Assembly: GCF_001644035.1 (NCBI RefSeq)
Contig: NZ_LUUG01000048.1
Coordinates: 1-59,138 of the forward strand
DNA length: 59,138 bases
Direction of reading: 5' to 3'
Source: Methylomonas methanica
Lineage (GTDB): Bacteria; Pseudomonadota; Gammaproteobacteria; Methylococcales; Methylomonadaceae
Position numbers and translations under genes: made by a program. The notes below the pieces were generated by a model. It searched no databases. It saw nothing but the letters and a program-made list of their open reading frames with translations, and was not told the origin of the DNA. Below are positions 33,476-42,487 of this stretch, one piece after another; within the stretch, counting starts at the first letter, position 1, and the number at the start of each line of letters is the position of its first letter.

Positions 33476-34198
33476 ATGAAAAAAACTATTATTTGTGTGG
33501 CAATTTCGGCATTATTTGCATCAACAACGCAAGCTCAGGAAGCGGTTATCGATGTCGCCGCAATTGAACAGGCCGCGCAACAAGTCGCGGCCTGGGGTGA
33601 GCAGCACGGCCAAATGATCGAACAAATCACAGCAATGGGAAACCAGCTTGCACAATTAAAGCAAACCTATGACAGCCTCAACGGCAATCGGAATCTTGGC
33701 ACGATCATGAACAACCCGGCGCTACGAAACTACCTGCCGCAAGATTGGCAAAAGGTTTATGACGGCGTGAAACAGGGCGGTTATTCCGGCCTAACAGGTA
33801 CGGCGAAAACGATGTACAAACAAGTTTACGATGGCTGTAAACACATTGCGGTTGACGACGAACGCCTAGCGTGCGAGGCGTCGGCCGTGAAAGGTGCACA
33901 AGATAAAGGGTTTGCAATGGATGCTTACGACAAGGCGCAAGGTCGTATGGATCAAATCGACCAGCTTATGGCGAAAGTCAATGATACTCAAGACCCGAAA
34001 GCCATTGCCGAACTGCAAGCCCGGATCGCGACCGAACAGGCAAACATTCAGAATGAACAAACCAAGTTACAAATGTACGCAATGGTAGCGGAAGCAGAAG
34101 ATAAGATGCAGCAACAGAATAAACGCGAAATGAATGCCAGAACCTGGGCGGCCAAAAAAGGCATTTCCGCCGAACCAATCACTTTTAACAATCCATAG
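33476..34198 (+). CDS. virB5: VirB5 minor pilin
   Basis: A 240-residue protein with a signal peptide (MKKTIICVAISALFASTTQA). Long helices follow (IEQAAQQVAAWGEQHGQMIE, QLAQLKQTYDSLNGNRNLGT) as in the VirB5/TraC family of pilus-tip proteins. GAGGTAAC precedes the ATG. It follows virB4 by 12 bp. Confidence 0.9.
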   Translation: MKKTIICVAISALFASTTQAQEAVIDVAAIEQAAQQVAAWGEQHGQMIEQITAMGNQLAQLKQTYDSLNGNRNLGTIMNNPALRNYLPQDWQKVYDGVKQGGYSGLTGTAKTMYKQVYDGCKHIAVDDERLACEASAVKGAQDKGFAMDAYDKAQGRMDQIDQLMAKVNDTQDPKAIAELQARIATEQANIQNEQTKLQMYAMVAEAEDKMQQQNKREMNARTWAAKKGISAEPITFNNP

Positions 34199-34242
34199 AA
34201 AGCGGTTTGCCTACCGCCATAGAAACATAAGGAGCTTCGATC

Positions 34243-34584
34243 ATGAATAGAACAGCAATATTTTTATTGGCGGTAGGTATGTTGTCAGTAATGGCAGGAT
34301 GCAAAGAGGAAAAAACGGATACTTCAGCAGCGGATACACCGAAAGATTCAACGGCGCAAGCTGTACAAGTCGTGGAAGCAGTGCAAACCGTTGACTGGTA
34401 CAAAGCGCATGACGCAGAGCGTCATAGCATGTTAGCTAAGTGCCGCAATAATCCTGGCCAGATTGGTGCGACACCTAATTGCATAAACGCAAGTCGAGCC
34501 GATGCATCCAGTGTATGGGCCGCAAGAGGGGGCGCTATTAAAGTAGCACCCTTGACGGCCGCCGACCTCAAGCAGCATAAATAG
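34243..34584 (+). CDS. eexN: EexN-like entry-exclusion lipoprotein
   Basis: A 113-residue protein with a lipobox (LSVMAGCKEE, acylated cysteine near residue 20). The segment VDWYKAHDAERHSMLAKCRN and the later TPNCINAS match the EexN family, which blocks transfer from cells with the same plasmid. Its place between virB5 and virB6 is usual for this gene. AAGGAG precedes the start. Confidence 0.88.
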   Translation: MNRTAIFLLAVGMLSVMAGCKEEKTDTSAADTPKDSTAQAVQVVEAVQTVDWYKAHDAERHSMLAKCRNNPGQIGATPNCINASRADASSVWAARGGAIKVAPLTAADLKQHK

Positions 34585-34593
34585 GACATCTAT

Positions 34594-35676
34594 ATGGACC
34601 CGATGGTTTTTCAGTTTATTGGCGATACCGTCAAAAACGCAACCGATGTATTTGTTACGCCGGCCGCGACTAATTTGATGACCGCCTTACAGTTAGTGTC
34701 CTTAACAGGCGTCACACTGTATATCACACTCACTGGCTATGCGATTGCTACCGGCGCAGTGGAGTCTTCATTTTGGACGTTCGTTAAGCAGTGCATCAAA
34801 ATCAGCATTATTGCTGTATTCGCGTTGACAGTAGACGGTTATGTCGATGGCATAATGGCGGCATTCGAAGGATTGGAAACCGGGTTATCGGATGCTATGG
34901 CCACTGCTGGAGCGCCGGCTGGTTCTGTCTATGAAACTCTTGATACCTCACTTGGAAAGGGCATTGCAATTGTCGAGCAATGTTTTCAAAAAGCCGACGA
35001 AGCGGGTTTTAACATAGGCTCAGCGTTGGGCTGGTTTGCCGCTGGTGTTACCGTAGCGATAGGTACAATATTGGTTTCAATGATCGGCGGTGCCGTTATT
35101 ATCGTAGCGAAGTTCGCAGTTGCGGTCATGTTCGCTCTTGGGCCGATATTCGTAATGAGCTTAATGTTCCCCATAACGGCCAAATTCTTTGATAGTTGGT
35201 TTGCACAGGTAATGAATTACACACTCACGGTCGTCATCACTGCAATAGTCATGACATTTGCAATGGCAGCCTATGATACTTTTGTGGCTGCCGCCGACTT
35301 TTCTGGTAGTGGCGACAGTAACCCAATGTTTGCCGCAATGCAGATCGGCGCTCTAACTGGCGTTCTGCTTTGGATTCTTTTACAAGTAGGCGGCATGGCA
35401 TCCGGGCTGGCGGGCGGCATGTCTATGGCGGCGATGGGAATCCGTCACCTTATGATGCCTGTTACTGGTGGACTCAACGCCGCTAAAGGTGTTGGCAATA
35501 TAGTTAATCCAATGAGCACCAGGCGAGATATGCAGTCCGGAATGATGGTGACGGCTCGTCGTGGCAACCATCTAATAGCGGGTAACACCATATGGAACCC
35601 TGCATACCGTCAGCACGTCGCGCAAAACATGGGTAAAAACTGGGGTCGCGCAAGCGGCGGCAGTGTCAAACAGTAA
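34594..35676 (+). CDS. virB6: VirB6 inner-membrane channel protein
   Basis: A 360-residue polytopic membrane protein of the TrbL/VirB6 family. Hydrophobic helices begin about residue 25 and cluster in residues 140-285. A Gly/Ser-rich basic tail follows. It forms part of the inner-membrane translocation path. An imperfect hairpin with a T-rich tail (about 35699-35742) follows, suggesting partial termination before virB7. Confidence 0.9.
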   Translation: MDPMVFQFIGDTVKNATDVFVTPAATNLMTALQLVSLTGVTLYITLTGYAIATGAVESSFWTFVKQCIKISIIAVFALTVDGYVDGIMAAFEGLETGLSDAMATAGAPAGSVYETLDTSLGKGIAIVEQCFQKADEAGFNIGSALGWFAAGVTVAIGTILVSMIGGAVIIVAKFAVAVMFALGPIFVMSLMFPITAKFFDSWFAQVMNYTLTVVITAIVMTFAMAAYDTFVAAADFSGSGDSNPMFAAMQIGALTGVLLWILLQVGGMASGLAGGMSMAAMGIRHLMMPVTGGLNAAKGVGNIVNPMSTRRDMQSGMMVTARRGNHLIAGNTIWNPAYRQHVAQNMGKNWGRASGGSVKQ

Positions 35677-35819
35677 ACACTAACGCATTCAAAAATAGAC
35701 CGTTCTTTTCTACTGGGAAAGAGCGGCTTATTTTGTCTTTTAAATACCATATTGCTATACTTTGGTTTCCATATTTGTGTATACTGGCACGCGTCAATAA
35801 CCAAATACGGACAATAAAC

Positions 35820-35975
35820 ATGAAGCTCGCAATCGTCATATTTTTAACTGCGGCTGTCACCGGTTGCGCTGGGAAAACAGGAACATTGCCCACGTTAGAC
35901 GGTACACAGCGAGTACCAATCAACAAACAGGTGCCAACAATTAATCAACAGGAGAGTAATCATGTCAGGAAATAA
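35820..35975 (+). CDS. virB7: VirB7 lipoprotein
   Basis: A 51-residue lipoprotein: MKLAIVIFLTAAVTGCAGKT with lipobox VTGC, then TLPTLDGTQRVPINKQVPTI. VirB7 lipoproteins anchor VirB9 in the outer membrane; the DGTxRxPIN stretch resembles the VirB9-binding segment. The ORF overlaps the virB8 start by 14 nt. A TATACT promoter-like element lies at about 35777. A longer frame from 35733 is not needed. Confidence 0.85.
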   Translation: MKLAIVIFLTAAVTGCAGKTGTLPTLDGTQRVPINKQVPTINQQESNHVRK

Positions 35976-36645
35976 TCCTAAAGATTTGCACGACGACGCA
36001 ATGGATTGGGAGGCCTCTAAAACCCTTGCTCGGGAGAAATCAGAACGCCGCGCTTGGAGTGTCGCCATATTGGCAGGAATCATGACCGTTTTATCGTGGC
36101 TCGCCATTGTAATTATGATGCCCCTAAAAGAGAGCGTGCCCTATGTTATCCGCGTGGACAACGCAACCGGCGTGCCTGACATCGTAACCGCAATGGACGA
36201 TAAAAAAGTGACGGGCGACGAAGTAATGGATAAGTATTGGCTTGCTCAATACGTCCTTGCCCGCGAAACCTACGACTGGCACACATTACAGCAAGACTAT
36301 GACAAGGTAGGCCTACTGTCGTCGCCTAATGTCGGCAAAGCTTATGCTGAATTGTTCGATGGAAAAGACGCGCTCGATAAACGCTACGGGGAAAACATCC
36401 GCGCAACAGTGAAGGTCATCAGTGTTGTGCCATCTGGCGCTGAAACCGGCACTGTTCGGTTTATAAAAACGACAAAGCGGGTCGATGAAGAGGGGCCGGG
36501 GGCCTCCACGTCTTGGGTTGCAACTATTGCTTTTGAATATCGCAATCCATCCATCATTAAAGAAAGCCAACGCCTAGTCAATCCGTTTGGCTTTCAAGTG
36601 CTGAGCTATCGCGTCGATCCTGAAATGATTGGAGGTAAACAATGA
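35962..36645 (+). CDS. virB8: VirB8 inner-membrane assembly protein
   Basis: A 227-residue protein with a short cytoplasmic N-terminus, one transmembrane helix (VAILAGIMTVLSWLAIVIMM, about residues 34-53) and a periplasmic VirB8 domain (DWHTLQQDYDKVGLLS). It nucleates the channel with VirB9 and VirB10. Its end overlaps virB9 by 4 nt. AGGAG precedes the ATG. Confidence 0.93.
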   Translation: MSGNNPKDLHDDAMDWEASKTLAREKSERRAWSVAILAGIMTVLSWLAIVIMMPLKESVPYVIRVDNATGVPDIVTAMDDKKVTGDEVMDKYWLAQYVLARETYDWHTLQQDYDKVGLLSSPNVGKAYAELFDGKDALDKRYGENIRATVKVISVVPSGAETGTVRFIKTTKRVDEEGPGASTSWVATIAFEYRNPSIIKESQRLVNPFGFQVLSYRVDPEMIGGKQ

Positions 36646-37526
36646 TTCGCGTCCTATCTCTTTCTATAGCAATTGCGCTGGCATTGCATAGCACGGCCAC
36701 TATTGCGGTGGACATGCCGCAAAGTTCTAAGTTCGACAACCGTATTCAGCACGTTGATTACAATGCCGGCGATGTAGTTGTCGTCCGAACAGTACCGGGC
36801 ATCAGTACCCGAGTAGTTTTTAGCCCTGGTGAAAACGTTCTGGATATAGCATCCGGATTTACGCAAGGCTGGAATTTTCAAGAACGCGAAAACGTTTTAT
36901 ACATCAAGCCGCAATCCATCAAAGGCGAAAATGGTCAGCCGTCTATGCCACCAGAGGCCGGGAAATGGAATACCAACCTGCTTGTGAAAACGAACCTGCG
37001 TCTATACGACTTCGATTTGCAGCTACTTCCCGGTTCGAATAGCGGCGCTCCAGCCACCAATCAGCGGATTTCTTACCGCGTCGAATTCCGGTATCCGGAG
37101 GATGAAGCCGAAAAAGCGAAAAAGGCATTAGAAGCTCAAGCAGCCAAGGTAAAGCTGGATGCCAAAACGGCCCCTCGAAACTGGAATTATTCCATGCAAG
37201 TCGGGCCAGATTCTGAAGGTATCGCTCCAACTCTAGCCTATGACGACGGCCGGTTTACCTACCTCAAATTTCCAAACAACAGGGATTTCCCGGCCGTGTT
37301 TCTAGTGGCCGCCGATAAAACCGAAAGCCTGGTAAACACGCATGTAGACAAAGATGTAATGGTCATTCAGCGCGTCGCGTCTGAACTTGTTCTTAGGCTC
37401 GGGAATTCGGTCGTTGGTATTTATAACGATAGTTACGACATAGACGGCGTGCCGGCGAATGACGGCACAACGGTTCCGGGTGTGAAGCGCGTCATTATTA
37501 CAGGCGAGGAGACGAATCATGAATGA
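36642..37526 (+). CDS. virB9: VirB9 outer-membrane core protein
   Basis: A 294-residue periplasmic protein with a signal peptide (MIRVLSLSIAIALALHSTAT) and the VirB9/CagX domain. The C-terminal beta domain (DGRFTYLKFPNNRDFPAVFL) is the VirB7-binding part. It overlaps virB8 and virB10. Confidence 0.93.
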   Translation: MIRVLSLSIAIALALHSTATIAVDMPQSSKFDNRIQHVDYNAGDVVVVRTVPGISTRVVFSPGENVLDIASGFTQGWNFQERENVLYIKPQSIKGENGQPSMPPEAGKWNTNLLVKTNLRLYDFDLQLLPGSNSGAPATNQRISYRVEFRYPEDEAEKAKKALEAQAAKVKLDAKTAPRNWNYSMQVGPDSEGIAPTLAYDDGRFTYLKFPNNRDFPAVFLVAADKTESLVNTHVDKDVMVIQRVASELVLRLGNSVVGIYNDSYDIDGVPANDGTTVPGVKRVIITGEETNHE

Positions 37527-38658
37527 AGCTAATCAACAAGAAGCTGAGCTACATGCGCTCGAAGGTGAGCGTGGAATGCCTAGCGTCAATGAGCGGGGGC
37601 CATCAACCGCAACACGCGGCGTGATTGTCTTTTTCATCGCTCTATTCATCGTCCTGGCCGGAAGCCTCGGATATTGGAAATATCAGATTAACCAAAATCG
37701 AAACGCACAAAATGCCGCACAAAAGGAATTGCAAATCACGAGCGCGGTTCCCTCGCGTACCTTTACCGATCTTCCGACAAAGCCGCCGGCACAGGTTACG
37801 CCGGTTCCGACAGTAATCCCTATAGCGGAAAATAAGCCACCAATAGTATTCGACAAATCCGGACGCGCTCAAACGGCAGACAGCAAGCCACAACAAGTGT
37901 TAGACAAGTCGGGTTCAACAATGATGGTCGGGGGGGCAAAAAATCAAGACGCCGCCACACTAAGCGGGCATGCATCGCCGTCATTGCAGCGCGAAGCGCC
38001 TGGCGAAATGGCGGCACTATTGACCTCGACACGTACACCGCCTAGTTCGGCCGGCACGCTGGGAAATCGCAACTTCATCTTGGCAAAAGGTAGTTTTATC
38101 GATTGTGCACTGCAAACCAGATTGGACTCAACCGTACCGGGTATGACCGCGTGCGTGATTACGCGCAATATTTATAGCGATAACGGCAAAGTGTTGTTGC
38201 TCGAACGCGGTTCTGAAGTTACCGGCGAATATCAGTCAAACATGAAGCACGGGATGGCACGAATTTTCGTGCTATGGAATCGCATAAAAACCCCGAACGG
38301 CATCGTGATAGCACTCGATTCGCCCGGTACCGACCAACTCGGCGGCGCAGGCTTACCTGGCTATGTCGATAATCATTTTTGGGATCGGTTCGGCGGGGCG
38401 TTGCTACTGACATTGATTAACAGTGCGGCACAAGGCCTATCAAGCTATGTCGGGAATCTAAGTAGTCAAGCGGGTCTTCAGCAGAATTTTAATGGCGGCG
38501 GCGGCTCGGCCAGCGCACAAAACGTAGCAACAGAAGCCTTGCGAAACACCATCAATATTCCCCCAACTCTGTACAAAAACCAGGGGGAACAAGTCGGCAT
38601 TTATGTCGCCCGCGACCTTAACTTTTCGAGCGTGTACGATGTCTCAGCAGCTCAATGA
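37519..38658 (+). CDS. virB10: VirB10 core-complex protein
   Basis: A 379-residue protein with one transmembrane helix (GVIVFFIALFIVLAGSLGYW), a Pro-rich periplasmic linker and a TrbI/VirB10 C-terminal domain (KGSFIDCALQTRLDSTVPGM, then RGSEVTGEYQSN). It spans both membranes and forms the outer pore. It overlaps virB9 by 8 nt and virB11 by 20 nt. Confidence 0.94.
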   Translation: MNEANQQEAELHALEGERGMPSVNERGPSTATRGVIVFFIALFIVLAGSLGYWKYQINQNRNAQNAAQKELQITSAVPSRTFTDLPTKPPAQVTPVPTVIPIAENKPPIVFDKSGRAQTADSKPQQVLDKSGSTMMVGGAKNQDAATLSGHASPSLQREAPGEMAALLTSTRTPPSSAGTLGNRNFILAKGSFIDCALQTRLDSTVPGMTACVITRNIYSDNGKVLLLERGSEVTGEYQSNMKHGMARIFVLWNRIKTPNGIVIALDSPGTDQLGGAGLPGYVDNHFWDRFGGALLLTLINSAAQGLSSYVGNLSSQAGLQQNFNGGGGSASAQNVATEALRNTINIPPTLYKNQGEQVGIYVARDLNFSSVYDVSAAQ

Positions 38659-39724
38659 TTATATTGCCGGTGAAGTGAACCGGGCAACATCGGTCAATTA
38701 CCATTTGGAATTTGCACGCGAATGGATGGCCGACAATGAAATTACCGAAGTTGTGGTCAACCGGCCCTCTGAAGTTTGGTGCGAACGACTAAACGTATGG
38801 GAAAAGCACGAAGTGCCCGAACTCACGTTCGAACACTTGATGTCTCTAGCGACCGCAACGGCCAAGTTTGCCAATAATGACGTGTCAGACACAAGGCCGA
38901 TTCTATCGGCCATTCTGCCCGGCGGTGAACGTGTGCAAATTGTGCTGCCGCCGGCATGTGAACATGGCACGATCTCGGTCACGATCCGTAAGCCGTCGTT
39001 TAATGTTCGAACGTTGGCCGACTACGAAAAGCAAGGCTTTTTCAACCACATTCGGCCAGTGGCCAGCGAACTTAACGAGGACGAAAAAGAACTGCTACGG
39101 ATCAAGGAAAGCCATGATTACATCCAATTCCTACGTCGCGCCGTCCAACTTGAAAAAGTCATTGTCGTAGCCGGTGAAACCGGATCGGGCAAAACAACGT
39201 TCATGAAGGCCTTGATGCAAGAAATACCATCAAACCAACGCATCATTACGATAGAAGACGTGCCGGAATTGTTCTTGCCATCACACCCGAATCACGTCCA
39301 CCTGTTCTATCCCAGCGAAGCCAAGGAAGAAGAAAACGCCCTGGTAACGGCTGCGGCCTTGTTAAAAAGCTGTTTACGGATGAAGCCGACTCGCATTCTG
39401 CTTGCAGAATTGCGCGGCGGCGAAACATTCGATTTTATCAACGTGGCCGCATCCGGCCACGGCGGCAGCATTACCAGCTTACATGCTGGATCGCCGCAAC
39501 TGGCATTCGAGCGTTTGGCGTTGATGATTCTGCAAAACCGTCAAGGCCGCACACTCCCCTACCCTGTTATTCGCCGCTTACTGTATTTGGTAGTCGATGT
39601 AGTGATCCACGTTCACAACGATATTGAGAGCGCCGCCGGCCGACACATAACCGAAGTATGGTATGAGCCGACGCTAAAACGAGCGCCCGCACCAACAGAA
39701 GATAGGCACGATGACGGCGCATAG
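38639..39724 (+). CDS. virB11: VirB11 traffic ATPase
   Basis: A 361-residue hexameric ATPase with Walker A GETGSGKTTFMKAL near residue 178, a following Asp box (IITIEDVPEL) and Walker B-like RILLAELRGGE. The start at 38639 (MSQQLNDYIAG) gives the normal N-terminal domain; the frame extends to 38603 but lacks support. It powers substrate entry and pilus assembly. It is the last gene before the motif-rich intergenic region. Confidence 0.94.
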   Translation: MSQQLNDYIAGEVNRATSVNYHLEFAREWMADNEITEVVVNRPSEVWCERLNVWEKHEVPELTFEHLMSLATATAKFANNDVSDTRPILSAILPGGERVQIVLPPACEHGTISVTIRKPSFNVRTLADYEKQGFFNHIRPVASELNEDEKELLRIKESHDYIQFLRRAVQLEKVIVVAGETGSGKTTFMKALMQEIPSNQRIITIEDVPELFLPSHPNHVHLFYPSEAKEEENALVTAAALLKSCLRMKPTRILLAELRGGETFDFINVAASGHGGSITSLHAGSPQLAFERLALMILQNRQGRTLPYPVIRRLLYLVVDVVIHVHNDIESAAGRHITEVWYEPTLKRAPAPTEDRHDDGA

Positions 39725-39739
39725 CCTGTTTTTCGTTAT

Positions 39740-39973
39740 TTGGCGACCAGAGGCCGGCATCGATCGCGCGGTATTGTCACCAATAGCCGGGCGGGTTGCC
39801 CGTTGATTATCAATGGAGACAAACACGCGCCCGCCGGCGCCGCTCGCTGTCTCCAAAACATCCCCAACTGGCGACAAGAAAGGCGTTCGAAGAACAACCG
39901 ATTGTCACCACTACTTATAAGGTCGCCTTTGGCGACAATTTAAGGCTACCTGGTCGCGGCCAGCGTCACCAAG
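39740..39973. promoter_or_regulatory. Cluster of TGTCNCCA motifs between virB11 and virD4
   Basis: About eight copies, in both orientations, of TTGTC(A/G/T)CCA or its complement occur here: TGGCGACCA (39741), TTGTCACCAA (39774), TGGAGACAA (39814), TGTCTCCAA (39848), TGGCGACAA (39869), TTGTCACCA (39902), TGGCGACAA (39930) and CGTCACCAA (39964). The density suggests a regulator-binding or centromere-like region. The 270 bp holds no gene. Confidence 0.55.
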
Positions 39974-39994
39974 TAGCTAAATAAGGATTGAACT

Positions 39995-42382
39995 ATGGAA
40001 ATGCCTAAATGGGTTAAATGGTTAATCGGAATCGTGGTATTCGCCGCCGCGACAATAGCCATTGCGTGGCTGGCCGGCTTCGTATTTTTTCTGCTTAGCA
40101 AGACAAACCCTTTCGATAAAACCGAATTATCCTCTTGGTGGACATACTGGCAATACTATCAAGATGATCCGGTTATCTTTAAAAGACTCAAGGTATCCGG
40201 AATCATTGCGGCCGTTATCGGTTATGGCGTGCCCCTCTTTGTGATTAGCGATTTAATGCGCGAAGTTCGCACGTTGCACGGCGAAGCCCGCTTTGCGAAC
40301 ACAAGCGAGATAGAGAAAGCCGGACTGTTAGGTAACGTCGGAATCATTGTAGGCAAGTGGAAAGATCGGTTTTTACTCTTTCCTGGTATGCAGTTCGTTC
40401 TACTGGCGGCACCGACGCGCTCAGGTAAAGGCGTCGGCATTGTCGTACCGAATTTGTTGAACTTTCCAGAGTCGGTTGTTACGCTGGATGTGAAGCTGGA
40501 AAACTTCCTGATTACCTCTAAGTTTCGCGCCCGCCACGGGCAAGAAGTTTACTTGTTCAATCCGTTCGCGGCAGACGGAAGAACGCACCGCTATAACCCG
40601 CTGGGCTACATTAGCAATAATCCAAGGCTTCGAGTAACTGAAATCCTGGCAATTGGTTACGCGCTATATCCTGGCGCTAGTAGAGATTCGTTTTTTGATG
40701 ATACCGCCCGAAACCTGTTCCTTGGCTTGACCTTGTACCTATGCGAAACGCCGGGCCTGCCGCGCACTTTTGGTGAACTGCTTCGGCAATCATCCGGCAA
40801 AGGCCAACCAATTAAGACCTATCTGCAAAACCTAATCATTTCCCGCAACTACAGGGAAGTTGAGGAAGTGGACGAAGACGGGGTAATCACAAAAAATCTG
40901 GTTCCAATTCTTCATTGGGATGGTAAAGGTCTGCCGCCGCTGTCAATGGAATGCGTGGACGCCTTAAATCGTTTCACCTGCACGTCGGATAACACGTTAT
41001 CAAGCATTCTCACAACGTTCAACGCTCCGCTGACAATCTGGGTTAGCCCGATAGTCGATGCCGCCACCAGCGCCAACGACTTCGATCTACGAGACGTACG
41101 CAAAAGGCGCATGTCTATCTATCTAGGCATTCCCGCTAACAAGCTCGCCGAAGCCGAATTGTTGCTCAATCTGTTTTTCTCTCAGCTAGTGAATCTCAAC
41201 ACCGATGACCTGCTGTATTCGAAGCCGGAGCTTAAATATCAATGCCTAATGTTGATGGACGAATTCGCCGCGCCTGGCCGGATCGGCATTATCGACAAAT
41301 CCAATTCCTACATGGCCGGGTATGGTATGCGAATGCTAACCATCATTCAGTCGCCGTCTCAGATTGAGGCCGAACCCCGTAAGGGGTATGGCCGCGAAGG
41401 GGCGGGGACGTTGATAACGAATCATGCCTTGCAAATCCTTTATACGCCGCGAAAACAAAGCGACGCAAACGAGTATTCGGAAATGCTGGGCTACTACACG
41501 TTCAAAGCAAAAGGGTTGAGCCGGCAACGCGGCGGCCGAAACGAAGGCGGCCACAGTGAATCCGAATCGGATCAAAAACGGGCCTTGATGCTCCCGCAAG
41601 AACTCAAGGAAATGAGTCTGCGGAAGCAAATCATTAACCTTGAAAATACAAAGCCCATTCAATGCGAAAAGATCGCCTATTACGCGGATCACGCATTCAT
41701 TGACCGCCTCAAATCGGTATCGCCGACGCTTGCGGCGTTAGACAACACCCCTATTCGCAACTGGTTTCGCAAGAAAGGTATCACCATCAAGGCAAAGCCA
41801 TCCAAGGAGCTGCTAGAAGCAACCTGGGGGCGTGGTGAACTGGCAAGCAACATCCCGTTGATCGATTTGGATTTGCACGACGCCATCGTGCAAGAACGCA
41901 GTCGGCCAATGACGCCGGCAGACATTTCTAAGGGCATTGATCTTAGCAAGCTCGCCATCGACGCATCGAATATTCCGGTTCCAAACGGGCCTGATTTGCA
42001 GCCCGAAGAAATCGAAGCGTTTGTAGATGACTTCTTTAACGCCCTCGATGCCGTGAATGAATATAACGAAGACGGCTCCAGTGAGCGCCCCAGCGAAGAC
42101 GAACTTGCGGCGTTAGGTGCTCAAGCAAATCCGGAAACATTAGAAAGCCCAACTTACGATCAAAATGTAATAGAGCTAGTGGAACCTTCAGCCGAAGAAC
42201 TTGCGGACATGATGGACGAAATTTATCACGCCGATGAAGGGACGAATGAAGCGGAAATGCTGGCAGCGATGGCCGGCGAAGACGATTCTCCAGAATATCC
42301 AGACTGGTTAGACGATGCACCAATACTTGATCTAAGTGTGCTTGAAAAGCCTGTCGCATCAAAAGAAGACCGCGAATTATAA
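39995..42382 (+). CDS. virD4: VirD4-type coupling protein
   Basis: A 795-residue T4CP with two N-terminal membrane segments (about residues 7-33 and 65-90), Walker A APTRSGKGVGIVVPNLL near residue 139 and Walker B CLMLMDEFAAPGR near residue 415. A C-terminal acidic extension (residues about 640-795) is rich in E and D and may bind the relaxosome or partner proteins. It links the relaxase-DNA complex to the channel. It lies after the TGTCNCCA-rich gap, so it may have separate control. Confidence 0.94.
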   Translation: MEMPKWVKWLIGIVVFAAATIAIAWLAGFVFFLLSKTNPFDKTELSSWWTYWQYYQDDPVIFKRLKVSGIIAAVIGYGVPLFVISDLMREVRTLHGEARFANTSEIEKAGLLGNVGIIVGKWKDRFLLFPGMQFVLLAAPTRSGKGVGIVVPNLLNFPESVVTLDVKLENFLITSKFRARHGQEVYLFNPFAADGRTHRYNPLGYISNNPRLRVTEILAIGYALYPGASRDSFFDDTARNLFLGLTLYLCETPGLPRTFGELLRQSSGKGQPIKTYLQNLIISRNYREVEEVDEDGVITKNLVPILHWDGKGLPPLSMECVDALNRFTCTSDNTLSSILTTFNAPLTIWVSPIVDAATSANDFDLRDVRKRRMSIYLGIPANKLAEAELLLNLFFSQLVNLNTDDLLYSKPELKYQCLMLMDEFAAPGRIGIIDKSNSYMAGYGMRMLTIIQSPSQIEAEPRKGYGREGAGTLITNHALQILYTPRKQSDANEYSEMLGYYTFKAKGLSRQRGGRNEGGHSESESDQKRALMLPQELKEMSLRKQIINLENTKPIQCEKIAYYADHAFIDRLKSVSPTLAALDNTPIRNWFRKKGITIKAKPSKELLEATWGRGELASNIPLIDLDLHDAIVQERSRPMTPADISKGIDLSKLAIDASNIPVPNGPDLQPEEIEAFVDDFFNALDAVNEYNEDGSSERPSEDELAALGAQANPETLESPTYDQNVIELVEPSAEELADMMDEIYHADEGTNEAEMLAAMAGEDDSPEYPDWLDDAPILDLSVLEKPVASKEDREL

Positions 42383-42392
42383 GGCATTGACT

Positions 42393-42422
42393 TTGATTAA
42401 TGCCCGAAAGGGCATTAATCAA
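42393..42422 (+). terminator. Hairpin after virD4
   Basis: TTGATTAATGCCC-GAAA-GGGCATTAATCAA is a perfect 13-bp stem with a stable GAAA loop, 10 bp after the virD4 stop. No T-run follows, so it may stabilise RNA or act as a Rho-assisted terminator. Confidence 0.6.
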
Positions 42423-42487
42423 TACGGGCGACGCCCAAGAGCGGTTTTATCGAGAGCCGCATATTTTTATCGACAAGGAGCCTCAAC